The translations under genes were made by a program, and so were the position numbers. The notes under the pieces were generated by a model. The model made no database searches. It was not told the origin of the DNA and was given only the letters and a program-made list of their open reading frames with translations. DNA of 64,000 bases from Bacteroidia bacterium (GTDB taxonomy: Bacteria > Bacteroidota > Bacteroidia > J057 > JADKCL01): NCBI GenBank assembly GCA_020635905.1, contig JACJYV010000002.1:1337311-1401310 (forward strand), given 5' to 3'. Numbering within the stretch: position 1 is the first letter of the stretch; every line of letters begins with the position of its first letter. Below, piece after piece: positions 8,801 to 19,400 of the stretch.

Positions 8801-11800
8801 GGGGTGGACCCCAACCTATATTTCAGGTGTTTTGTGGATCTTACTGGCAAGGGGGACTTTGAATACATTCCCGGATATGCCGAAATCGAGAAGGATGCCC
8901 AGGGTAAGCTGGTTGCAGGGGTGGATCCAAACAGTACTGATGTAAATGGAAATTTCCTGAAAGGGTATGTCAAGTTGAAATCCGTTGGGATTGGGGATAA
9001 TGATAATTCTAACCTGCAGGTAAATCCAATTTCCAAGGCGGCCTGGCAAACAGCCCGGATTTACCTGCCAAAATTGGTGTATCCGGGATATAATGGAGAC
9101 CTGAATGATCCGGCAAGTGTGATCCAAGGTCTGGTCGGCATGATTCCTGATATCAAGGAACTTTGGCGAGGCTTTAACCGGAAACTCCGCAACAAAGATT
9201 TTGGTCAGATTATCCAGCTTGACAACAGTTGGGTCCGCCTTCAGGATCCGAATTATACCAAGTTGGGGGGAGGACACAGGGTGAAAACCCTTAAAGTCTT
9301 TGATAATTGGAATCAAATGGCAACCGGAGAGCAGGGCGCGGTTTACGGCCAGGAATATTATTATACCCAACTTCTTCCAATGTCCCGTGACTATGACGGC
9401 AGTGGCAGGCTGGACACCCTGGAGGTTAGTTCTGGCGTGAGCTCCTATGAACCATTGATTGGTGGGGATGAAAACCCCTTTCGGATTCCTTTGGAATGGG
9501 TGGAGGTGAACAAACTTGCGCCTGACGATCGGTTTTATGTGGAAGAACCCATGGGTGAATCTTTCATGCCCTATCCGGTTGTTGGTTACAGCCGTGTGTT
9601 GATTCGAAACCTTCAGTATCAGGATGTGAAGCGCAATGCAACTGGTTACACGGTAAGCGAGTTTTTCACGGCAAAAGATTACCCAACCCTGCTGAAAAAT
9701 ACCGGGAAGGGTGATATTCGCAAGAAGGGCGAATTTATGCCTCCACTATTCGCGGCATATTATACCGACCATTACACCGCCACCCAGGGGTATTTGATTG
9801 AGCGAAATGACATGCACGGTAAGCCCAAAGCAAATTGGGTGTACCCCGAACCACAGGATTTTGTGTTCAATACTCCAACCAAAAATAACCTGAAAGGCTA
9901 TAATCCCTCTGTTTCACTTGAAAAACCACTTTCAGGGGTTGAATATTATTATCAGACAAAAATAAAGTATGGGAAACAGGCCCTTGACAATCTGGTTCCT
10001 TTAGTAAACAGGGATGGAACAGTTGAAAATGTTCTGATCAATACCATGGTGGATTTTTCCACTGAATTCAGAGAAGTTTACCAGCATACCGGCGGAGTTG
10101 GTATTGGGGTGAATCTTGATCTTTCCACTCCACCATCTATCCCAATTCCAACCGGATTCCCAAGCATAACTGATCAGGAACTTCAGGCCCAAATCGCATC
10201 CACCACCAAATTGCTTGATGTAGCAGCGGTTTTGGAGAAAGTAATTGTGTGGGACCGACAGGCAAATGTTCCCAATGAAACCCTTGCTTTTGATGCCATT
10301 AGCGGATCCCCTGTCATTACCCGTACCCTGGATGAATTTCATCAGTATGTTTACGATGTCTCCCTGCCAGCATGGTGGGCGTATGACCGGATGGGCCATT
10401 CATTCAAAAATGCTGACCTTTTCCTTGAAGCCCAGGAATTGGGAGTGAGTTTCCTTTCTGTATCAATGGGAAAAATGATTCTTCCATCAGCCTACCCTGC
10501 CGGAAATTTCTTTACCCTGGGAGATGAAGTAATTCTTCAGGATGATAATGGGAGTTGGACAAAACCCTATTGGGTGGTCCACATCAATGCCAGTAATCCC
10601 CTGGTGAAAAATGAGATTTATCTGGTTGACGAAAATGGAAAGGTTCTGCCAGGAACACCGGCATTGAACGGGGTGAAAATAATTCGTTCTGGCAGAAGAA
10701 ATCATTTGGGCGCGACCATGGAAACTGTGCGATGCAAAAAAAATCCATTGACTTATAATTCGAATGGAGCGCCCGTTGGGTTGAATCTGGCTTTGGTTGA
10801 GCACCATGCTTTGGCCGCGGGGGCTGTTGAGTATTCTGAAAACTGGCAAATGAACTGCGGCAACCAGAATGACTTTGTATCTCCTGCAAATGCGATCAAA
10901 CTAACCGGGAACTGCTACATGAATGCCTTGTTGAATTTGCTGAATGATCTGGTTCATAATGGTAAATTGATCACTCTGCCAGGGCCGGATGAATCTCTCG
11001 TGGGATATTCAAATTATTATTCTTCAGGATTATACAGTGAGGTTGATCAACTCCACGCAAATGGAAACAGTGCTACGAACGGACATTGCTGGAGAGGACA
11101 ATTGGGTCAGGGGAATCCCAATCAGTATCTGAATGGAACAATTCTGGATTGCGCAACCGGGGAACCTCTCTGTTCTGTAAACCTCGAAATCACGAACGTT
11201 CCACAAAGTAATGGAAATATCCTTTGCGATTTTAGCCTGCTTGGAAACCTCCAGTCAATTGCATATGTTGGTCCGGGGCAGGTTGATTTTGAGATTACCG
11301 GATCTTGTCCTTCTTATCCGTCAATCCAAATAAATGCCAGCACTTCCTGTTTTGACCCGGCCCCTTGCGGAGGAGGTGGTGGTTCTGGAAGTGGATCAGA
11401 TCCCTTCGTTTTTTGTGCCTATTCCCAGGACTCTCTGATCAATCCTTATCTTCATGGAATATTGGGTCACTGGCGTCCAAAGCGGAGCTTTGGATACTTG
11501 GAGGATCGCAGTTACATGCAGGCAACCACTTCTGTTCGCACTGATGGGTATCTGGATCAATACCTTCCATATTGGAATAATAATTCTGGAAACTGGCAAC
11601 CCAATCCCGGAAATGATCCAAGATGGCAGTTTTCCGCAGAAATCACCAAAATAAATGAGCGGGGGATGAAGGTGGAAGAGGTGGACCCGATCGGCAATTA
11701 TTCCGCCGCCCTGACCGGCTATGGGAACTCCCTGGTTACCGCCGCTGGAAATAATGCCAAACTTCGTCAGATTGCATTTGATGGATTTGAAGACTACACA

Positions 11801-12502
11801 TTAAGGGACGATCAGGCTGATTGTCGAAGGACTCATCTTGACTTTGTGGAATTCCGGAACATGCTGGATGCTTCCGTTGCCCATACCGGAAAAGTAAGCC
11901 TGAAAGTACCTTCCAGCGGAACCCAGGTGAGCGTGAAAAGTAAGCTGACTCCCTGTTTGCCTGAGAATGTGACCATCCCTGAATATGATTTAAGGGAATG
12001 CGATTGTCAGGAGGCATTTTCTCCCGATGCCGGAAAAGAATATGTCGTCTCGGCCTGGGTAAGGTCGGATAACCCAGGGAATCCCCTGACAGCGACTTCA
12101 TTTACGGGACCCAAAATTAGGGTGAACTTTCTGGATGCTGCTGAAGTCCCTCTACCCGGGGGGGCAATCGCCTCCCTTTATCCTGCAGGAATAGTGGTTG
12201 AAGGGTGGCAGAAAATTGAAGGCATTATTGAAATTCCTGCTGCGGCTGAGAATATTAAGCTGGATCTGCTCAGTACAACCGGAACCTCGTGGTTTGATGA
12301 TATCCGGATCCACCCCAAAGAGGGGAATATGATCTCCTATGTATATGATGCTCACAATCGTCGCCTGATGGCCCAGCTGGACGAGAATAATTTTGCGTCC
12401 TTTTACGAATATGATGCCGAGGGAGGGCTGGTCAGGGTTAAAAAAGAAACCCTTGAGGGTGTTTTTACCCTGCAGGAAAGCCGGACTAATCTTCACAAAT
12501 AA
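5837..12502 (+). CDS. Giant exported RHS-family partner protein (2221 aa)
   Basis: Starts at ATG 5837, one base after the previous stop; an in-frame ATG at 5792 would overlap the upstream gene and displace the signal peptide. Residues 20-42 are a signal peptide (TLLVALVWQIFFPLGALA). Next comes the N-terminal block typical of Bacteroidota RHS proteins (VDPFTGDFSYNIPLLDVGG, then GLGWNLNVGSITRNMRG). The long middle is beta-rich. Near the C-terminus are a GSGSGS linker, a jelly-roll carbohydrate-binding-like domain (about 1960-2150, with SLKVPSSGT and SWFDDIRIHP), and YD repeats (YVYDAHNRRL, FYEYDAEGGLVRVKKETLEG). It ends in the LQESRTNLHK type of tail. Only 27 bases separate it from the next RHS gene. 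It may form part of an RHS shell with that protein, by analogy with TcB/TcC. Confidence 0.9.
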   Translation: MKTNNSTHKIRTHKGWVKTIARTLLVALVWQIFFPLGALALTGGPTTPEVQTFAQIDQTGMVDPFTGDFSYNIPLLDVGGYPVNLIYNAGISMDQEASWVGLGWNLNVGSITRNMRGIPDDFKGDEIKYGYNIKENVTVGMKTDSEFEAIGLGMDEILKIGLSPGIGVYYNNYRGLGFQKTLDISLSAAIGSKSNGVLGLGLNSDSQNGFSVSPSLSFRAIIEEDKNSITAGLFTSVNSRSGAKQLNVSADILSAQSDNIASLGGGTFQAAPSYTPPGKFPFTTTDVYRNMKINPEANHLFAGGKVVGYSTLQELTYKEISNESYGFIFESQAQNRNDVILDKNLEKDGEFGPKTPLLPILNHTYDAFQVTGHGISGQFRAVNGGSSVHADPYTVSNGGSYSLGNESGFGQDLKLGINLRIIANENASGRWEAGNMIPFAKGHSHLAGSPEFEPATFKFIGEFEKTDASLWNGIHQDKAVRMALDHNSYAAWGKNQWATSTSNINGLTQVNSQIARESRLERQKNISWLSAAEAKKAALQKTIQVDLLSGTGVIGQYNFDRNGTGTLNIKDHHISEFKVTDESGGRYVYGLPAYNISQKDVSFRVEKDKPTGNYGNIYSEGIVEYETGINPDNSINNTKGRDQYFSSTEIPPYAYAWHLTSYLSADYEDVTQDGPTPDDLGNYVLFNYSKIAGDYHWRFPYAENENEAKFDYGFFTTEDDDKGHYSYGVKEVYYPRSIETRDYVAEFSVSPRPDALEVVNEDGGKGTKSLYQLNEIRLFSKTERTKFGVNAKPLQKVNFTYDDHLCPGIPNHSGTSGGKLTLTKVEITYRDSNKGKLNPYEFTYSTFNPGYNFKGYDRWGYFAPPIITNALPDNAQWPYAEQNKSQADLYASAWNLTRIDLPSGGAIEVEYESDDYGYVQDKKAMRMFRLAGISNQVNDPQAYQNNKLFIRNNQNGDDEQKVLFFDLEEPVSGSFADPDEFIRTQYLEGVDPNLYFRCFVDLTGKGDFEYIPGYAEIEKDAQGKLVAGVDPNSTDVNGNFLKGYVKLKSVGIGDNDNSNLQVNPISKAAWQTARIYLPKLVYPGYNGDLNDPASVIQGLVGMIPDIKELWRGFNRKLRNKDFGQIIQLDNSWVRLQDPNYTKLGGGHRVKTLKVFDNWNQMATGEQGAVYGQEYYYTQLLPMSRDYDGSGRLDTLEVSSGVSSYEPLIGGDENPFRIPLEWVEVNKLAPDDRFYVEEPMGESFMPYPVVGYSRVLIRNLQYQDVKRNATGYTVSEFFTAKDYPTLLKNTGKGDIRKKGEFMPPLFAAYYTDHYTATQGYLIERNDMHGKPKANWVYPEPQDFVFNTPTKNNLKGYNPSVSLEKPLSGVEYYYQTKIKYGKQALDNLVPLVNRDGTVENVLINTMVDFSTEFREVYQHTGGVGIGVNLDLSTPPSIPIPTGFPSITDQELQAQIASTTKLLDVAAVLEKVIVWDRQANVPNETLAFDAISGSPVITRTLDEFHQYVYDVSLPAWWAYDRMGHSFKNADLFLEAQELGVSFLSVSMGKMILPSAYPAGNFFTLGDEVILQDDNGSWTKPYWVVHINASNPLVKNEIYLVDENGKVLPGTPALNGVKIIRSGRRNHLGATMETVRCKKNPLTYNSNGAPVGLNLALVEHHALAAGAVEYSENWQMNCGNQNDFVSPANAIKLTGNCYMNALLNLLNDLVHNGKLITLPGPDESLVGYSNYYSSGLYSEVDQLHANGNSATNGHCWRGQLGQGNPNQYLNGTILDCATGEPLCSVNLEITNVPQSNGNILCDFSLLGNLQSIAYVGPGQVDFEITGSCPSYPSIQINASTSCFDPAPCGGGGGSGSGSDPFVFCAYSQDSLINPYLHGILGHWRPKRSFGYLEDRSYMQATTSVRTDGYLDQYLPYWNNNSGNWQPNPGNDPRWQFSAEITKINERGMKVEEVDPIGNYSAALTGYGNSLVTAAGNNAKLRQIAFDGFEDYTLRDDQADCRRTHLDFVEFRNMLDASVAHTGKVSLKVPSSGTQVSVKSKLTPCLPENVTIPEYDLRECDCQEAFSPDAGKEYVVSAWVRSDNPGNPLTATSFTGPKIRVNFLDAAEVPLPGGAIASLYPAGIVVEGWQKIEGIIEIPAAAENIKLDLLSTTGTSWFDDIRIHPKEGNMISYVYDAHNRRLMAQLDENNFASFYEYDAEGGLVRVKKETLEGVFTLQESRTNLHK

Positions 12503-12529
12503 TTTAAGCCAAAGTTAACCTGTAAAGCC

Positions 12530-14707
12530 ATGAACAGAATGTTCTCAAAAAATACACCATTTGGGTTGGGGAATCTTTTCTCTGCACTTCTGCTTTCCCT
12601 GATATTATTAAGCCCATTTTCAGGAAAAGCAGGGGAGGTCGGTTTCAATAAGCGAATGTCCGGCCAGGATCTGGTGGTGGGCGCTATCCTTGAAAACGTC
12701 CACGATGCCTATCCGGATCCAACACCCTTTAATACCCTTTGGAAGGGGAATACTCAATACGATGATGTTTCAAACCGGGTCATCCTGGGCATAGACCACA
12801 GCAATCCGACCCTCTTCCCTTCAGCATTTACAGTAACTCTCTATCTTCAGGTAAGAAGTTGGAATGAAAGTGGCCAGTTCAGTTCCCAGAATAAATCACT
12901 TTCTGTATCCTATAATCAGGCCGCTGGACAGGTAGAGAAAGACAAATCAGTTTTGGTCTTCAATAACGGCCACAAAACAGAGGTTGAAATTCTTTATTAT
13001 ACTGTTTCAGGGGGTAGCTATGCATCCATTCCGGACAATGTTTACCTCGAAAATGAAATCATTATCAACCGTTACGATGCCTTCAACTCTGTTGCGGGGA
13101 CGACCCTTGACGTCAGTCGCTTGTATGTTTATCCGGATGATGAGCTGGAGGTAAGATGGGATTTTGTGCCGGGGGCGGAGAAGTATGATTTGGAATGGAC
13201 TTTTGTCTCCACAGCAGGCTATACCTCTCAGCAAATACCCAACCTCGAATATGATTTTCAGAATAATGCAACCCGGGTCCGCCTGTCTGAAAACTATTTC
13301 CGGATTCCCCTTACTTACGAAGATGGATATTTGATTTACAGGATCAGGGCAGTTGGATATCAGGGCGTGGACCGAAACCAACCCGTTCACAGCAACTGGA
13401 CGGATGTACAAATTGGAGGAAGTAGTGGGAGTTTGCAAAGTGTCCAGGCACAGGCAAATCACCATTGGGTGGTCAGCTGGCATGAGCCCGATTTGAATTG
13501 GCAGGGAAGCATGACTTTTGCTGAAGAGGGAAGACACTCCACCTCGGTTGCTTATTTCGATGGGACCCTTCGGCAACGCCAGGCAGTAACCCAAAATCGC
13601 GAGGAGCATACTGCGGTGGTTGGTGAAACATTTTATGACCACCAGGGAAGGCCCGCGGTGCAAACTTTGCCCGTTCCTGCGTTTCAACCTGCCTTAAAAT
13701 ACCATCAAAATTTTACCCTGAGCGGAGGCATCGGTGGAGGGCGTTTTAGTAGGAATGATTTTGATCTTTCTACCAATGGAACCTGCGATCTGGTGCTAAA
13801 CCCTGTTCAGGGGATCAGTGGTCCAGGAAAATACTATTCTGATAATTCCCTCTCCGAGTATTCCACGGGTTATTTTGCCACCACGGCCACCACGGAGCAA
13901 TTCCGTATGCAGCAATTTGTCCCGGATGCGGATGGTTTTCCCTTCGTGCAAACTACCTACATGCCGGATAATACCGGGCGAATCCGCACTCAATCTGGTG
14001 CTGGAGGAGCCCATAAAACAGGAAGCGGACATGAAAGCAAATATTTTTATGGAGATGCAGAACAGGAGGATCTTGACCGATTGCTGGGATCAGAAGCCGG
14101 ATTTTCAACCCATTACCGGAAAAATATGGTGGTGGATGCAAATGGGCAGGTGGCTGTTTCCTACCTCGACCCTGCTGGACGGGTGGTTGTTTCAGCCTTA
14201 GGCGGTGAGTCCCCCAATTCCCTTATTCCCCTGGATAATAATGTGCTCAGAACACTGACCAAGGATTTGCTCACCGCTCAGGAAACAAACCTGGATGCGG
14301 GGACTTTGGTTGCAACCCGGGAGTTTTTGGTGGTAAATGAAGGGACCCATACCTTTGATTACGAGATGACCGGAGAACAATTCACCCGGGACTGCATTAG
14401 CAACCCTAATTTCTGTTATGATTGTATTTATGATCTTGAGATTTCAGTAAAGGATGATTGTGGTCATGAAGTACTGGATGGGGGCGCTCCTTTTAAGGCC
14501 AGAATTGGGAATATCAGTTATGATAATCGTTGTTTAATCAATCCCCTCACATTCGATCTCACGCCTTACGGGGGATCCCTTCAAGCTTCCAATCTGGCCA
14601 TTGGCAAATATTCAGTAACCAAAAAGCTTACGGTGGTGGAGGAAGCCCTTCAGGCCTACCTTGATTTGTATTTAACCGATAATACCTGTTTACTTGGGGC
14701 CTGCTGA
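12530..14707 (+). CDS. 5' fragment of RHS toxin gene, truncated by IS insertion
   Basis: 725 codons from ATG 12530 with a signal peptide (LFSALLLSLILLSPFSGKAGE) and an N-terminal beta-rich region, including the QGRPAVQTLPVP motif of the Bacteroidota RHS N-terminal domain. The reading frame ends at TGA 14705-14707, which lies inside the terminal inverted repeat of the IS, so the stop is not native. Deleting 14702-16391 (IS plus one TG copy) joins the GCC codon to TGG and runs on in frame to 22040, giving a single protein of 2606 aa. The fragment alone keeps the export signal but has neither RHS core nor toxin tip. Confidence 0.9.
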   Translation: MNRMFSKNTPFGLGNLFSALLLSLILLSPFSGKAGEVGFNKRMSGQDLVVGAILENVHDAYPDPTPFNTLWKGNTQYDDVSNRVILGIDHSNPTLFPSAFTVTLYLQVRSWNESGQFSSQNKSLSVSYNQAAGQVEKDKSVLVFNNGHKTEVEILYYTVSGGSYASIPDNVYLENEIIINRYDAFNSVAGTTLDVSRLYVYPDDELEVRWDFVPGAEKYDLEWTFVSTAGYTSQQIPNLEYDFQNNATRVRLSENYFRIPLTYEDGYLIYRIRAVGYQGVDRNQPVHSNWTDVQIGGSSGSLQSVQAQANHHWVVSWHEPDLNWQGSMTFAEEGRHSTSVAYFDGTLRQRQAVTQNREEHTAVVGETFYDHQGRPAVQTLPVPAFQPALKYHQNFTLSGGIGGGRFSRNDFDLSTNGTCDLVLNPVQGISGPGKYYSDNSLSEYSTGYFATTATTEQFRMQQFVPDADGFPFVQTTYMPDNTGRIRTQSGAGGAHKTGSGHESKYFYGDAEQEDLDRLLGSEAGFSTHYRKNMVVDANGQVAVSYLDPAGRVVVSALGGESPNSLIPLDNNVLRTLTKDLLTAQETNLDAGTLVATREFLVVNEGTHTFDYEMTGEQFTRDCISNPNFCYDCIYDLEISVKDDCGHEVLDGGAPFKARIGNISYDNRCLINPLTFDLTPYGGSLQASNLAIGKYSVTKKLTVVEEALQAYLDLYLTDNTCLLGAC

Positions 14708-16391
14708 AAAAGTCACCCACGAACCCCGCCAAATTTCGGCTCTATATGGGCTGTGACTTCAAAATATCCAAATATCTCCCTGATTTGGGCTTTCAATTTC
14801 AAAAAGGCTGACCAAAGGTTGCCTCTGGTCCCGATATGGATCAGGTAATTGAAAAAAGTCGAACGTAAGAACCATTCCAGGTTCATTACGAAGAAGATGG
14901 CTGCAATCCAGCTTTCACTGGTATCAGACAGGCGGGCCCGGATCTTTCTCAAGCCATAGCCATTTTTGCCTTGGCCAAATTTACCTTCAATCTGGCTGCG
15001 CATGTTGTTTTCCTGTTTTTTGAGCTTTTTGAGCTGGATCTCTTCGGGGGCCGGGTTCTTTTTGGGTCTGCCCAGGGCCTTGCCTGAATAGCGGATGCCC
15101 CGTTCCTTGAGCCATTTTCGATTCTCCCTGGTCCCATATTTTTGATCTGTGACTACTGATTCGGGGTAATGACCATGCCGTTCGACAAAATCTTTGACCT
15201 GGCCCTGCAAGTCGCCCCCTTCATTATAATTGTCCCAATCAATTTTGTGTACTGAGGCAAATCCATCAACCAGACTGACCGAGCTTTTCGATCCGAACTG
15301 GACTTTGGGAAAAGCCTTCCCCGTCACTATGGGACGTACCCAGGGCTGATAAATGCTTACGATACGGTCTGAGTGGGTGTGGATTCTGTTTTCATACATG
15401 GACTTTTGCTGCTGATAGATGTGTTGAATCACCCAATAAATCTTCAAGTCCCGTTGGGTAAAGCGCTCAAATCGATCGGGATATTGGTCCAAAATCTCAT
15501 CCAGAATGCCCAGGTCACGCTTGAGATAGCCCAACTGTTTGCGGATCGCCTTTCGAACCGTCCTCTTCGATTTCCTGCTCTGCTTGGCCACAGCCAGGTA
15601 TTTATTTTTGGCTGCTTTGCGGTAGGTCCTGGGCTTCAATTTTCCCGGAATTGGGACATACAAGAGGTCAATCAAGCGTTCTGCTTCTTCGCGGCTGTCA
15701 TTGAGCAGGTCCAGGTCAGTAGGGTGTTTGATCATCTGCTCGCTAACCATCGCATCAATGAGCAGCTTGCCTTTTCTTGGCTTTTCACGTAATTCCGCCT
15801 CTTTCTTTTCGGCCTCCTGATCATCATCTGAATCGGTCCCACCTCCGTCATTTTTAGGTGGTTCAGGTTCATCCTCTTTGCGCTCAACCAAGCCCGCCTT
15901 GATCAAAATCTCTTCATTCAAAGCCTCGAACTGCGCTACTCCCAATCGCTTACGAATGGTTGGGAACAGGCTCGGATCAAAGACAGGCTTATTCGTAAAT
16001 CGCTCCAAACCAAGAAAATACTGCAAATAAGGGTTTTCCAGAACCTGCTGAATCACCTCCCGATCTGATAGCTTTAGCTTGTGTTTGATGATCACTGCCC
16101 CAATCATGATTCTGGCATCCTTGCCTGGAGCTCCCTGGTCAGAACTCATCTTGTGATAATAGATGGAGGCCATCTCGTCCCAGGGAAGGCTTCGGGACAG
16201 CTTTACCCAGCGATTTTTAGCATCCAAACCCCGTTCAAAAGGGGATTTGAATAGCTCAAGACTTAGTTGTTTGGGGCTCTTATAACGGATCATGTGCAAA
16301 GGTTTTGATCATCTGATGACCATAAGTTTGCACTTTGAGGTATAAAAATCAACACAACTAATTCACATTGAATTGTTTATGACTTTTTCAG
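14704..16391 (-). mobile_element. IS5-like insertion sequence (1688 bp) inside the RHS toxin gene
   Basis: Terminal inverted repeats are CTGAAAAAGTCA (14704-14715) and its complement (16380-16391), 12 of 12 matching. The flanks carry a 2-bp duplication, TG (14702-14703 and 16392-16393). One transposase gene occupies nearly the whole element on the minus strand. Excision with one TG copy restores the interrupted frame exactly, so the insertion is recent and the host gene was intact before it. The family could be IS5 or IS1182; I could not compare it with reference elements. Confidence 0.92.
14713..16299 (-). CDS. DDE transposase, IS5-like (528 aa)
   Basis: The N-terminal region (about 1-120) has the recognisable NRWVKLSRSLPWDEM and ENPYLQYFLG motifs of an IS5-type family. 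The catalytic domain shows LLIDAMVS (first Asp), VVTDQKYGTRENRKWLKERG (second Asp) and QIEGKFGQGKNGYGLRKI (Glu), an apparently intact DDE triad. A charged insert rich in Glu, Asp and Lys sits at about 145-175. Start is ATG 16299 or 16293. The frame is uninterrupted, so the element may still be active. It is transcribed against the RHS gene, and its 3' end lies nine bases inside the left end of the element. Confidence 0.93.
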   Translation of the reverse strand: MHMIRYKSPKQLSLELFKSPFERGLDAKNRWVKLSRSLPWDEMASIYYHKMSSDQGAPGKDARIMIGAVIIKHKLKLSDREVIQQVLENPYLQYFLGLERFTNKPVFDPSLFPTIRKRLGVAQFEALNEEILIKAGLVERKEDEPEPPKNDGGGTDSDDDQEAEKKEAELREKPRKGKLLIDAMVSEQMIKHPTDLDLLNDSREEAERLIDLLYVPIPGKLKPRTYRKAAKNKYLAVAKQSRKSKRTVRKAIRKQLGYLKRDLGILDEILDQYPDRFERFTQRDLKIYWVIQHIYQQQKSMYENRIHTHSDRIVSIYQPWVRPIVTGKAFPKVQFGSKSSVSLVDGFASVHKIDWDNYNEGGDLQGQVKDFVERHGHYPESVVTDQKYGTRENRKWLKERGIRYSGKALGRPKKNPAPEEIQLKKLKKQENNMRSQIEGKFGQGKNGYGLRKIRARLSDTSESWIAAIFFVMNLEWFLRSTFFNYLIHIGTRGNLWSAFLKLKAQIREIFGYFEVTAHIEPKFGGVRG

Positions 16392-16430
16392 TGGACCCTA
16401 CTTGATTTTGATTATTTCCTGGATGACGAA

Positions 16431-19400
16431 ATGGCAAACATTGATACCAGTGGCTGCCATCTGAGTTGTGAGGATTGTCCTCGTGAAGGAGAACCTATAA
16501 ATGACGGGCAAAGCTATGATCCTTACGCCTGCGATACCTCCTGTAAAGTAAACTGGTGCGAGTACCTCTATCAAACCATGCTGGATGATGTAAGTTTGGG
16601 TGGACAGTATGGATTGGTTGATTTTGGGGCTGGTCCAAAATCAGTTACAGCAGTCGATGCTCTTTCCATCTTCTCGGGATCAAATTGCTTTTCCACCCCT
16701 GGTGGGGCACCAACCATCGCGCCCTGGCAACATCCCTGTACAGGATACCAGAATGGGGATGGTACACCATCCCTGATTACCCGCGCGGATGGAAGTGTGG
16801 TTTCTCCCGAAAATTCGACCCTGCCTGAGTTTATTGCCAACTGGCAACCCTCCTGGGCGAAATCACTGGTTTGCTACCACCCGGAGTATTGCGCTTATGA
16901 ATATTGTCAGTCTCTTGACGGAAGTCATGACTATTATACGGATATGCTCGGCACTGATACCTACACCTCTGCCGAAGTTCAGGGATTTTTGAATCCCATC
17001 GGGTCTTCGACCTTCAACTTTAATATCAATCTGACGGATCCGTTTTTTGACAATAATCTATCCGCCTATAATGAAATCTTTGCCAAATTAAACAACTTCA
17101 AACCCACAGGCATGCCTGGCGGCCCCATTACCATGTGGGAAGCCGCTGCCCAGTCAGTGAATTGCCCGGCGGGAAGTGCACCCTGCAATCCTGTCTTTGG
17201 CTCGAACCCCAATACCCAGGACGAAGAATGGAAAATGTTTCGCATGTTTTATATTTCCGCGGTCCAGTTGATTCAGGAAAATTACATGGATCCGGATTGC
17301 AAAAGTAAAATTGACCTGATTGGATCATCCGCTTCATGTAATTTGGCAAGTTGGGGCCCAAAAACGAGGCGAACTTACGATTTTGCCACCAGTATTGATG
17401 GGGTGGATTTAACGAATTACTATTCCATCATCCAGAATGGACCTATCAAAGTACAGGCCCAGATTCAGGCTCACTGCCAGACTACCTGCGAATCTTATAT
17501 TCCTGTCTGGAAACTCAATCTGGCAAACAGCAATTGTTTCAGCAATTGCGGATTTATAAGCGGAGCCATTGAGGATGACTTTTATGATGCACTGGCTGGT
17601 GTATGCGCTCTGGGGTGTGATGCAGGTAACTCTCTGGGGTCATCCACCACTGCTCCTGGTGCCCAGTATTGCGACAATTTTGGGTGCTATACATCCTTTG
17701 AGGAGGTGTTTGCGAATTATTTCCCGAACTGTTTTGCTCCAAACTCTCTTACCATGGATTGTGCCTGGGAGGTTTTAAATTTTCCCAGAAGTTATGGTCA
17801 TAATTCTGTTGAAAATGAGCCATGCGTAATTAAAAACTTGAAATGGTCTGAATCATTTGAAAGTGTTTCATCACCCACCTGGATTTCTGACCTGTCCTTT
17901 CTCATCAATGATTGCGATGAAAACTGTAAGTCTCTATCCATGGGTACTTCGGTTAATTGTACCACAAATTTTTACAATCAGTCCGGGACTTGTCTGATTG
18001 GGAATGATGCTGTTTGCCATCATCCAACGTTTTGGCAGGGCAAAGCGGCTTTTCCAGATCAGCCCAACTCCCAATTCATGATGGTAAATGGTAAGGACAC
18101 CTGTACTTCGGCCCCCTGTGCCGGTTGGAAAGTATGGGAGAAAAGCATTCCGGTTGGTCCTCCTTATGAGTACGAATTTTCCTTTTGGGTAAAGAATCTG
18201 GATAATAAATACACTTATCCTGCGGGTTGGAAGGATCCGAAACTGGAAATCAGGGTGAATGGAAGCCCCATTACGGGTGTAATAAGCGTTTGGCCAGGGA
18301 GTTCCTGGACTCAAATTAAAGGAACCTGGATGGGATCCGGACCCGGAACCACTGCCTTGGTGAGTATTTTCTCTTATCAGTATTCATCCCAAAATGACTT
18401 TGGTATAGATGAAATTGAGGCAAAATCATTGGGAGGAGATTGTTGTCTTAGGTGTGCCCAACTTTACACCTCCATTTCTGATATTTCTCTTTTGTACGGG
18501 GCAGGAATCGGTCATCCCAATTTCTGGCCAATTGCCACAACATATATGAATCAATTTTACGGGTTCAATTATGGTCAAAGTGACTACGAAGAAATGTACG
18601 ATCAATGCACCAATGCAGGCCCTGATGATTCGCTGTTGGTAGTCTGCCCAATTGACCACGAGGGTGAATTTGAATACTTCAACCCCTGCGTCCAGGATGC
18701 CATGAATAATGCCTGGTCCAACGCTACTCAGCGCTACGATGATTACCTTCAGGGAGTAAAAGCAGATTTTCGCAGATCCTATACCGAAAAATGCCTGGAA
18801 GCCGCAGAGCGATTCGAACGCTATTACAGCGAAAGCGAATATCAATATACCCTCTATTACTATGACCTGGCTGGAAACCTGATTCAAACCGTACCCCCCG
18901 AAGGGGTGACTCCCATCGTGACCAAAGCCCTGCTTGATCAGGCCGAGGACTATCGCAACTACCACTCAGATCTGCAGGCAGATCAGGACCAGGTTGTACA
19001 GCCTCCTTGTCCCAATCCCCCGTGTTTGCCCCAACCCCCGGTTGCCGTGCATCCTGACCACGGGCTTCAAACCCGTTATGAATTCAATTCTCTGAATCAG
19101 GTGGCCGAAACTTCCACCCCGGATCGGGGAACCACAAAATTCTGGTACGATAATCTGGGGCGGCCTGTTTACAGTCAGGATGCACGCCAGGCTGCTCAAC
19201 CCACCCAGGATTACTCCTACACCCTGTATGATGCCCTGGGCAGACCCATTGAAGCCGGACAGCTCAAATCTGGCCAGAACAGTGGCACCACCTCCTTTTT
19301 ACAAAAATCCTTCCTGATTGGAGGAAATAACCTGAGCACCATTGCCAATAGTGAAAATCAGTTTGTTCGCACCTGGTACGATGTCCAGGGTTCTATCCCG

